A stretch of DNA of 5,754 nt from Candidatus Omnitrophota bacterium (lineage in GTDB: Bacteria > Omnitrophota > Gorgyraeia > Duberdicusellales > 4484-171). Both the position numbers and the translations under genes were made by a program. Shown here piece by piece: positions 1-4,933 of the stretch; the first letter of the stretch is position 1; each line of letters begins with the position of its first letter. The notes beneath the pieces are model-generated. The model saw nothing but the letters and a program-made list of their open reading frames with translations, made no database searches and had not been told where the DNA came from. Location of the stretch: NCBI GenBank assembly GCA_030601015.1, contig JAUVUO010000090.1, positions 1 to 5,754 of the forward strand. Reading direction: 5' to 3'.

Positions 1-43
1 AAAAGAAGAGATTCAGAAAGAAGAAGAGGAGGAATTAAAATGA
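1..43 (+). CDS. C-terminal end of an upstream gene (partial, unidentified)
   Basis: Reading from base 2, thirteen codons encode a charged tail (KEEIQKEEEEELK) ending in TGA at 41-43. The stop overlaps the start of the next gene as ATGA, the same arrangement as at the dxr/rseP and rseP/ispG junctions, which is the main reason to believe it. The purine-rich codons of the Glu run also form the Shine-Dalgarno sequence of the following gene. Too little is present to name the product. The other open frame here (Arg-rich, in frame with the next gene) is less likely, because that gene has an excellent ribosome binding site at its ATG. Confidence 0.55.
   Translation, partial: KEEIQKEEEEELK
27..32 (+). 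promoter_or_regulatory. Ribosome binding site AGGAGG of the coiled-coil protein gene
   Basis: A perfect AGGAGG lies 7 nt before the ATG at 40. It fixes the start of that gene and lies inside the Glu codons of the preceding gene's tail. Confidence 0.8.
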
Positions 44-426
44 AAGATAATCCTTTGATCATAGGTTTACTTATCGCGTTAATAGTTGTTTTAGTAATAG
101 CAGGTGTTTCTCTTTTAGTTAAGACAAACGATCTGTCAAATATGTATAAAAAAGAAGTCGCGGATAAAATAAGTTTTGAAAAAAATTTAGAAGATTTAAA
201 GGTAGAGAATATTGAGTTAAGAAAAAATATAGAAATTTTAAATGTAGATATTAAACAGTTGAAAGTAGACTCAATAAAACAGATTGAGGTAATTAAGGAA
301 GGAAATTCTAAAGAAGTTACTGCCCTTAAAGAAGAGTATATTAAATTAGAGATATTAAAAGAGAAGTTAGAAGATAATTTAAAAGATGAGTTAATGAAGA
401 AACGGTTAGAGTCACCTGTTCAGTAG
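40..426 (+). CDS. Small membrane-anchored coiled-coil protein, function unknown
   Basis: This is a 128-residue protein that I cannot assign to a named family. Residues 1-4 are polar, residues about 6-28 form one strongly hydrophobic helix (rich in Ile, Leu and Val), and residues about 30-122 are almost entirely charged with regularly spaced Leu/Ile/Val, as in a long parallel coiled coil. No catalytic motif, Cys pair or lipobox is visible. The likely arrangement is a single-pass inner-membrane anchor with an extended helical domain, but the side of the membrane it faces cannot be told. The start is set by AGGAGG 7 nt upstream and by the ATGA overlap with the previous gene. It is the last gene of its unit: an intrinsic terminator follows 30 bp after the stop. 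A structural, scaffolding or divisome/secretion accessory role would fit the shape, but that is a guess. Confidence 0.8.
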   Translation: MKDNPLIIGLLIALIVVLVIAGVSLLVKTNDLSNMYKKEVADKISFEKNLEDLKVENIELRKNIEILNVDIKQLKVDSIKQIEVIKEGNSKEVTALKEEYIKLEILKEKLEDNLKDELMKKRLESPVQ

Positions 427-456
427 TTATCTGTAAAACTTTTTTAGGTTTTAAAA

Positions 457-483
457 AAGGGGGCGTTAGCCCCCTTAATTTTT
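457..483 (+). terminator. Intrinsic terminator, probably bidirectional
   Basis: A perfect 8-bp stem (AAGGGGGC at 457-464, GCCCCCTT at 469-476) closes a GTTA loop and is followed by AATTTTT. It is by far the most GC-rich spot in its surroundings. On the opposite strand the stem runs straight into six T residues, so termination should work in both directions and perhaps better on the minus strand. It separates the coiled-coil protein gene from the uppS operon. Confidence 0.9.
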
Positions 484-503
484 AGCAATAAAGACAAAAT
501 ATT

Positions 504-533
504 TTGAAAATTTATCAAATTATCAAATGTAAA
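504..533 (+). promoter_or_regulatory. Possible sigma-70-type promoter for the uppS operon
   Basis: A promoter is expected between the terminator and uppS. The best pair I see is TTGAAA (504-509) with TGTAAA (528-533), spacing 18, which matches the -10 consensus at only four of six positions. Other AT-rich hexamers such as TATAAA at 548-553 have no good -35 partner and would leave a leader too short to hold the AAGGA. The region is so AT-rich that chance matches are likely. Confidence 0.3.
512..527 (+). repeat. Tandem direct repeat of TTATCAAA
   Basis: Two perfect, directly adjacent copies of the octamer TTATCAAA (512-519 and 520-527) sit in the spacer of the possible uppS promoter. They could be a binding site for a regulator or just low-complexity AT sequence. 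Confidence 0.6.
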
Positions 534-563
534 TATTCGAAGGATTATATAAAGTTACATTAA

Positions 564-1268
564 ATGAAAACTCCTAATCATATCGCCATAATTATTGATG
601 GAAACGGACGTTGGGCAAAGAAAAGAGGGTTGCCTCGTACTGTTGGCCATAATTTAGGGCTGAAAAGGATAAGAGAAATTATAGATGAGTCTGTATTGTT
701 GGGGGTAAGAATACTTACAGTTTTTGCTTTTTCGACTGAAAACTGGAATAGGCCTCAAAAAGAAATAGAAGCTCTTTTTTCTTATTTTGGGTGTTTTTTA
801 GATGATTATAAAAAAGACATGGCAGGTAAGGATATAAAGTTTAATGTTATAGGCAGGAGAGATCGGATTGATAAAAAAATCATAAATAAAATAGAAAAAA
901 TAGAACAAGAAACAAAACTAAATAAAAGTTTTATTTTAAACGTAGCCTTAGATTATGGTGGAAGGTGGGATATAGTTGAAGGGGCAAAGAAAATTGTTGA
1001 AGATTTTGGTAAACAGATGATTTCTAAAGATGATATTGACGAAAATCTTTTTAGTAAATATATTTTTTTATCGGGCATACCCGATCCGGATTTATTGATA
1101 AGAACTTCAGGTGAACAGAGACTAAGTAATTTTTTAATCTGGAACTTAGCTTATAGTGAATTGTATTTTACACCTACTTTATGGCCTGATTTTAATAAGA
1201 ATTGTTTAAGAGAAGCTATAGCGGAATATTCGAAAAGAAATAGAAGATTTGGAGAAGTTCATGAATAA
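564..1268 (+). CDS. uppS: Isoprenyl transferase / undecaprenyl diphosphate synthase
   Basis: UppS is a cytosolic cis-prenyltransferase that adds isopentenyl diphosphate units to farnesyl diphosphate, giving the C55 carrier for peptidoglycan and polysaccharides. At 234 residues it has normal family length. All the classic residues are visible, with a constant offset of 14 from E. coli numbering: catalytic Asp12 in the D-G-N-G-R-W motif, Asn14, Arg16, His29, Phe56-Ser57, Asn60-Trp61 and Arg63 in the S-T-E-N-W motif, and Arg180, Arg186, Ser188 and Glu199 in the C-terminal R-T-x-G-E-x-R-x-S-N-F block. The usual N-Y-G-G-R reads D-Y-G-G-R (Asp130). The start is secure because an in-frame TAA ends immediately before the ATG and the conserved block begins at residue 6. 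The Shine-Dalgarno is odd: AAGGA at 540-544 is 19 nt away, with only AAAG closer. It is the first gene of the operon and overlaps cdsA by 8 bp. Confidence 0.97.
   Translation: MKTPNHIAIIIDGNGRWAKKRGLPRTVGHNLGLKRIREIIDESVLLGVRILTVFAFSTENWNRPQKEIEALFSYFGCFLDDYKKDMAGKDIKFNVIGRRDRIDKKIINKIEKIEQETKLNKSFILNVALDYGGRWDIVEGAKKIVEDFGKQMISKDDIDENLFSKYIFLSGIPDPDLLIRTSGEQRLSNFLIWNLAYSELYFTPTLWPDFNKNCLREAIAEYSKRNRRFGEVHE
1251..1254 (+). promoter_or_regulatory. Ribosome binding site GGAG that decides the cdsA start
   Basis: GGAG lies 6 nt before the ATG at 1261. The alternative in-frame TTG at 1249 overlaps this GGAG and has no comparable site, so ATG 1261 is preferred. Confidence 0.75.
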
Positions 1269-2052
1269 ACGTTTATTGCCAGCAATTATTTTAATCATAA
1301 CAACAATTTTTTGTGTTATTTACTATCCTTTATGCGGTATATTTTCTTGTCTATTTATAGTAGCCGGCCTATATGAATTTTTTTATATGGTTGAAAAAAA
1401 AGGAGTAAAATTATTTAAAATTTTAGGTTTATTAGTGGGAGTTTTAATACCCATTACTATTTATTTTCGAGTTCCCATTAATGAAGGCTGGCAATTTTTA
1501 TTTGTTGTTATTGCTATTTTCATTCTTTTTTTACTTGAACTGACAAAAAAAGAAACGCATCATTCAGTGTTATCAATATCCGCGACAGTATTCGGGATTA
1601 TTTATATTTCGTGGTGTTTTAGTTTTTTAATAAGGATAAGGCAGCTTCCTGAAGGTATTATGCTGGCAGGGTTTTTAATTTTGGTTACAAAATCTTCAGA
1701 TATGGGAGCTTATTTTTGGGGCAAGAAGTTTGGAAAGACTCGGCTATTAAAAAGAATAAGCCCTAAAAAATCATTGGAAGGAGCGATAGGCGGATTTTTT
1801 ACCAGCTTAGTTGTTGGCCTTATTTTTTCAATTTTTATAGAGAGTATTACTTTTTGGGAGAAATTTTTTCTCATAATAATTTTGGCTATAATTGCTCAAT
1901 TAGGAGACTTATTTGTGTCTTTAGTAAAAAGAGATTGCCGGGTTAAAGATTCGGGAAAATTGTTTCCGGGTATGGGGGGGATTTTAGATGTTATTGATAG
2001 CTTAATTTTTACGGCACCTACCTTTTATCTTTATCTTACGATGATGCGTTAG
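1261..2052 (+). CDS. cdsA: Phosphatidate cytidylyltransferase (CDP-diacylglycerol synthase)
   Basis: CdsA converts phosphatidic acid and CTP to CDP-diacylglycerol, the branch point of phospholipid synthesis, in the inner membrane. From ATG 1261 it is 263 residues with about seven to eight hydrophobic segments, normal for the family. Visible family features are S-D-x-G-A-Y-x-x-G at about 146-154, S-P-K-K-S-x-E-G-x-x-G-G at 167-178, Q-L-G-D at 213-216, and the C-terminal signature S-x-V-K-R-x(4)-K-D from Ser220 to Asp230, leading to P-G-M-G-G-I-L-D-V-I-D at 236-246. In the usual signature this last part is P-G-H-G-G-x-x-D-R-x-D, so His is Met238 and Arg is Val244, while the Mg-binding acidic residues Asp243 and Asp246 are kept. 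I believe this variant occurs in PVC-related bacteria, but I could not check it. The 8-bp overlap with uppS suggests translational coupling. Confidence 0.95.
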   Translation: MNKRLLPAIILIITTIFCVIYYPLCGIFSCLFIVAGLYEFFYMVEKKGVKLFKILGLLVGVLIPITIYFRVPINEGWQFLFVVIAIFILFLLELTKKETHHSVLSISATVFGIIYISWCFSFLIRIRQLPEGIMLAGFLILVTKSSDMGAYFWGKKFGKTRLLKRISPKKSLEGAIGGFFTSLVVGLIFSIFIESITFWEKFFLIIILAIIAQLGDLFVSLVKRDCRVKDSGKLFPGMGGILDVIDSLIFTAPTFYLYLTMMR

Positions 2053-2060
2053 GGACAATC

Positions 2061-2086
2061 AATTATTAAGGTGAAAGTTAATAATT
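2061..2086 (+). repeat. Perfect 9-bp AT-only inverted repeat in the cdsA-dxr gap
   Basis: AATTATTAA (2061-2069) and TTAATAATT (2078-2086) are exact reverse complements around an 8-nt centre, GGTGAAAG. It begins 8 bp after the cdsA stop, in the only real gap (83 bp) within the operon. With no G or C in the stem and no clean T tract after it, it is a poor terminator. It could be an operator, an mRNA 3'-end hairpin or chance in AT-rich DNA. I see no convincing promoter in the rest of the gap. Confidence 0.6.
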
Positions 2087-2135
2087 CCATTTTATACCAT
2101 TAGAAATAAATTTTTTATTGCAATATAAAAGAAAT

Positions 2136-3323
2136 ATGAAAAAAATAATTATTTTTGGTTCAACTGGTTCAATAGGGAAGAACGCCCTGCAAGTAGTAAG
2201 GCAAAGCCGGGAGAAATTTAAAATTTTGGGGTTATCCACTAACGGAGATGTCAAAACTCTTTACAAACAAATTAAAGAGTTTTCTCCTAAATATGTTTGT
2301 GTTAGAAATGAAAATGCGGCAAACGCGATAAAATGCGAGTTAGGTAAAAATTGCAAGTTGTTTAAAGGTGATATAGGGTTAGAAGAATTTTCAAAATTAG
2401 AATCGGATATTTCTGTTATGGCTATTTCAGGGGTTGCATGTTTAAGGCCGCTTCTTGTTAATATTCGTCATACTAAAAGAATAGCACTGGCAAATAAAGA
2501 ATCATTGGTAACTGCCGGGGAGTTGGTTTTTAATGAAGCAAAACGATTTAATACTGAAATTTTTCCAATAGATAGCGAAATTAATGCTCTTTTTCAACTC
2601 CTTCCGGTAACTAACCGTGAATCAAAACTAAATGATAGTTTTAGAAAAATTTATCTTACAGCCTCCGGAGGGGCTTTGGCAGATTATAAGAAACAAGATT
2701 TAGATAAAGTAAGTGTTAAACAAGTATTGAATCATCCTACATGGAAAATGGGTAAAAGGATAACGGTTGACAGCGCGACTTTAATGAATAAAGGGTTTGA
2801 AGTTATTGAAAGCCATTATTTTTTTGATATCCCATATGATAAAATAGATATTGTTATTCATAAAGAGTCAGTAGTGCATGCTTTGGTAGAATATAAAGAC
2901 GAAACTATTTTTGCTTGTATGTATCCACCGAATATGTGTATCCCGATTTCTTTTGCGCTATATTATCCGGAAAGATTTAATTGTGAAGGTAAATCTTTGA
3001 TTTCAAAAAGAACGCGTCTTTTAAAAAATAAAAATGGTTTTTCGTGTTCTTTTTATCCGATAAAGTATAACAAATACCCTATTCTCAAAATTATTTTGCA
3101 GTCAGCAAGAAAAAAAGATAATTCGTTAGTTGTTTTAAATGCTTGCGATGAAATAGCTATCGATTATTTTTTAAAGAATAAAATTAAATTTACAGATATA
3201 ACTCGAGTTATCAAATTTATATTCAATCGTTACCCTTCATCAAAAATAACGGATATCAATGATGTGTTTTATTGGGATGATTGGGGACGAATAAAAACTA
3301 AGGAGTATTTGAATAAATTATGA
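2136..3323 (+). CDS. dxr: 1-deoxy-D-xylulose 5-phosphate reductoisomerase (divergent)
   Basis: Dxr converts DXP to 2-C-methyl-D-erythritol 4-phosphate with NADPH and a divalent metal, the first committed MEP-pathway step, in the cytosol. From ATG 2136 it is 395 residues, the usual length. Visible are the NADPH loop G-S-T-G-S-I-G (8-14), L-A-N-K-E-S-L-V (118-125), the metal ligands Asp146 and Glu148 (D-S-E) and Glu222 (M-N-K-G-F-E), H-P-x-W-x-M-G at 200-206, and His248. Several positions normally near-invariant are changed: D-S-E-H reads D-S-E-I (Ile149), S-G-G-P-F reads S-G-G-A-L (177-181), I-H-P-Q-S reads I-H-K-E-S, P-D-M-R reads P-N-M-C (265-268), and N-A-A-N-E reads N-A-C-D-E (335-339). 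The frame is intact and the metal site complete, so activity is possible but not assured. No Shine-Dalgarno is seen before the ATG; the TTG at 2118 would only add six residues before the canonical N-terminus. It overlaps rseP by 4 bp (ATGA). Confidence 0.93.
   Translation: MKKIIIFGSTGSIGKNALQVVRQSREKFKILGLSTNGDVKTLYKQIKEFSPKYVCVRNENAANAIKCELGKNCKLFKGDIGLEEFSKLESDISVMAISGVACLRPLLVNIRHTKRIALANKESLVTAGELVFNEAKRFNTEIFPIDSEINALFQLLPVTNRESKLNDSFRKIYLTASGGALADYKKQDLDKVSVKQVLNHPTWKMGKRITVDSATLMNKGFEVIESHYFFDIPYDKIDIVIHKESVVHALVEYKDETIFACMYPPNMCIPISFALYYPERFNCEGKSLISKRTRLLKNKNGFSCSFYPIKYNKYPILKIILQSARKKDNSLVVLNACDEIAIDYFLKNKIKFTDITRVIKFIFNRYPSSKITDINDVFYWDDWGRIKTKEYLNKL
3300..3305 (+). promoter_or_regulatory. 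Ribosome binding site AAGGAG of rseP at unusually long spacing
   Basis: AAGGAG inside the end of dxr lies 14 nt before the rseP ATG at 3320, longer than the usual 5-9 nt. No later start can be right because the zinc motif begins at residue 17. Coupling through the ATGA overlap probably helps initiation. Confidence 0.5.
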
Positions 3324-4933
3324 GCATAATAATTACAATTGCAATTTTTAGTATTTTAGTTATAGTACATGAATTCGGCCATTATATATCAGCTAAACAC
3401 GCGGGAGTAAGGGTAGAAAAATTTGGTATCGGTTTTGGCCCCGCATTATTTAAAATTAAGGGAAAAGAAACCGAATTTTCTATTTGCCTTTTTCCATTGG
3501 GCGGTTTTGTAAAATTAGCAGGAGACGTTAGGGAAGATTGTAAAGGTTATAAATTTGAATTTTTTTCTCAACCCGTAGGTGTTAGGGCTAGGATAGTTTT
3601 TTGGGGCCCCCTTTTTAATTTTCTTTTAGCTTTTATTATTTATTGGATGATTTTTTATTTTTCGGGATTCCCCGCGCCAAAGCCTCTGATAGGTGATGTA
3701 GTTAAATACGATATCGTAGCCAAAGATAAAATTAAAGCAAAGGATTTGTTAATACTAAAAGAAAAAGGGATAGTTGAAGAAATTGGAAGCGGACAAAAGT
3801 ATATAACTTGGACACCTCAGGATTTAGAAGATAAATTTAAAAATACTTCTTTTAAAGATAATGAAGTGAAGAGTTTCATGAATGTTTGGAAAGATTCCTT
3901 TAAAATAACCAATAAAAGGATATTTAAGGATGAACAGTTGAAGAAGCTTTTAGAAATGGATTTATTGGGAGAGAAAGTCGTTGCGTGGAATGTATCAAGT
4001 GAAGAAGAATTGAAAAATAAGTTGTTAGATATTGAGGATATAGATATAGACAGCCTTATTAAAGTTTTATACGGTTCCCGTTATCCGGCATATAAAGCAG
4101 GGATAAAGGAAGGAGACCTTATTACTAAGATAAATGGTGTAAAAGTAGAAAATTGGCACGATATGTCTGAGTTGATACAAATTAGTAAAGACGTAATCAA
4201 TATAGAGTTAATAAGAGATGAGGAAAAAATTTATTTAGATGTAAAACCTTTAAGAGTAGTACTTAAAGATATCGATGGAGAAAGAGAAATTTCATTGATA
4301 GGTATTAAAAGTATGACAACTAAATCCGGATTTATCAACGCATTTGTAGAAGCGGGCAAGAAAACTTATGGGTTGTCGGCAACAATCCTAAAAGGCCTTA
4401 AATTATTAATTTTAAAAAAAGTTCCTTTTAAAGACGCGGTTACCGGCCCTATCGGTATTGGTGTAATTACGGGCAAAATCGCGAAAGGAGGAATACTGCC
4501 TGTTTTAAATTTCATGGCAATGTTAAGTTTGAGTTTAGGTATAATTAATCTTTTCCCATTTCCTGTGTTGGACGGCGGGCATTTAATTTTTATGTTAATA
4601 GAAAAGGTTAAACGCAGTCCAATTTCACATAAAGTGGAAAACCTATTAACACAAATAGCTATAGCCGCGTTAATAACTTTAATGCTTTTTGTATCGTATA
4701 ACGATATTTTAAGATTTGGAGTAAAAAAAATCAAAATTACCCCGGAACAGTTATCCGTACTAAAAGATAAAGGGATAGTGAAAGAAATTAAGGATAATGA
4801 AAATTATGTTTTTTGGCGCAATATTACTGAAATAGAATTAAATGACAAGTTGGTAGAAAATGGATTTACCGATAGAGTAGAAATATTATCGATTTGGCAG
4901 AATTCAGTTAAAGGTACAGACAGAATAAAATGA
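3320..4933 (+). CDS. rseP: RseP-type site-2 intramembrane zinc metalloprotease with repeated extra modules
   Basis: RseP is an inner-membrane M50 protease that cuts membrane-bound substrates (anti-sigma factors, leftover signal peptides) after a first cleavage. The zinc motif H-E-F-G-H is at 17-21 in the first membrane helix, followed by the G-x-G-F-G loop (36-40), a G-P-x-x-N motif (96-100) in helix 2, and N-x-x-P-x-P-x-L-D-G-G at 410-420 with the third zinc ligand Asp418. A last helix runs to about residue 460. The PDZ domain is recognisable but split: its first strand (I-G-D-V-V, 124-128) is separated from Y-P-A-Y-K-A-G (255-261) and the rest (to about 311) by some 125 residues. A further 70 residues follow the last helix. 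These extras share a repeated module (separate entries) and raise the length to 537, against roughly 350-450 for usual members. The ATGA overlaps with dxr and ispG imply co-translation. The frame is continuous, so the extras belong to the protein. Confidence 0.93.
   Translation: MSIIITIAIFSILVIVHEFGHYISAKHAGVRVEKFGIGFGPALFKIKGKETEFSICLFPLGGFVKLAGDVREDCKGYKFEFFSQPVGVRARIVFWGPLFNFLLAFIIYWMIFYFSGFPAPKPLIGDVVKYDIVAKDKIKAKDLLILKEKGIVEEIGSGQKYITWTPQDLEDKFKNTSFKDNEVKSFMNVWKDSFKITNKRIFKDEQLKKLLEMDLLGEKVVAWNVSSEEELKNKLLDIEDIDIDSLIKVLYGSRYPAYKAGIKEGDLITKINGVKVENWHDMSELIQISKDVINIELIRDEEKIYLDVKPLRVVLKDIDGEREISLIGIKSMTTKSGFINAFVEAGKKTYGLSATILKGLKLLILKKVPFKDAVTGPIGIGVITGKIAKGGILPVLNFMAMLSLSLGIINLFPFPVLDGGHLIFMLIEKVKRSPISHKVENLLTQIAIAALITLMLFVSYNDILRFGVKKIKITPEQLSVLKDKGIVKEIKDNENYVFWRNITEIELNDKLVENGFTDRVEILSIWQNSVKGTDRIK
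3728..3928 (+). repeat. RseP module copy 1 (residues about 137-203)
   Basis: The core L-K-E-K-G-I-V-E-E-I (146-155) with Tyr161 and Trp164 matches copy 3 without gaps at residue offset 335 (L-K-D-K-G-I-V-K-E-I, Tyr496, Trp499). After a 3-residue shift, D-K-F (171-173), Phe178 and Asp180 match D-K-L, Phe516 and Asp518, and then V-W (189-190), Ser193, Thr197 and Arg200-Ile201 match I-W, Ser529, Thr533 and Arg535-Ile536. At DNA level 3753-3784 and 4758-4789 agree at 29 of 32 bases. I do not recognise the domain. Confidence 0.85.
3929..4081 (+). repeat. RseP module copy 2, degenerate (residues about 204-254)
   Basis: This stretch directly follows copy 1. E-Q-L (205-207) matches E-Q-L of copy 3 (476-478). 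Trp223, Glu230-Leu231 and Lys234-Leu235 match Trp499, Glu506-Leu507 and Lys510-Leu511 with identical spacing (offset 276). The K-G-I-V core is replaced by a shorter segment, so this copy is older or degraded. The match is real by spacing but weak by identity. Confidence 0.55.
4721..4930 (+). repeat. RseP module copy 3, C-terminal (residues about 468-537)
   Basis: Ordinary RseP proteins end just after the last helix with a Y-N-D-x-x-R-x motif, seen here at 460-466. This protein continues with about 70 hydrophilic residues that repeat copy 1 (see its alignment), from Lys470 to the final R-I-K. The ispG start codon overlaps the end of this copy. In E. coli-type topology the C-terminus faces the periplasm, the same side as copies 1 and 2. 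Confidence 0.85.

Larger units (their letters stand above)
3704..4081 (+). other. Insertion of about 125 residues splitting the RseP PDZ domain
   Basis: Removing residues about 129-254 joins I-G-D-V-V directly to Y-P-A-Y-K-A-G-I-K-E-G-D, which is the ordinary start of an RseP-type PDZ domain. The inserted stretch is hydrophilic, with no membrane helix or signal, and contains two tandem module copies. By family topology it lies on the periplasmic side. The exact boundaries are uncertain by a few residues. Confidence 0.75.

Noticed and set aside
1..39. N-terminal extension of the coiled-coil protein in its own frame
   Set aside because: The frame is open but Arg-rich ahead of a membrane helix, and AGGAGG at ideal spacing marks the ATG at 40.
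1249..1260. TTG start giving CdsA four more residues
   Set aside because: The TTG overlaps the GGAG that serves ATG 1261, and the extra residues match nothing in the family.
2105..2119. Small AATAAA/TTTATT hairpin before dxr
   Set aside because: A six-base AT-only match is expected by chance in this composition.
2118..2135. TTG start giving Dxr six more residues
   Set aside because: The canonical Dxr N-terminus (M-K-K-I-x-I-F-G-S-T-G) begins at ATG 2136, and no ribosome binding site supports the TTG.
3704..4081. Intein or homing endonuclease inside rseP
   Set aside because: There is no Cys/Ser at the left junction, no H-N plus Cys/Ser/Thr splice motif at the right junction and no LAGLIDADG motif, and the stretch is too short for a typical intein.
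3704..4081. The insertion as an ordinary second PDZ domain
   Set aside because: It lacks the A-G-[IL]-x-x-G-D and I-x-x-I-N-G pattern, which occurs only once in the protein, at 260-273.
4366..4734. Open frame of 122 codons on the minus strand
   Set aside because: It lies wholly inside rseP, antisense to the conserved membrane helices and the L-D-G-G motif, and has no family features of its own.
4721..4933. C-terminal RseP extension as a frameshift or assembly artefact
   Set aside because: The frame is continuous, the segment repeats residues 137-203 with coding-type changes, and the stop forms the same ATGA overlap as elsewhere in the operon.
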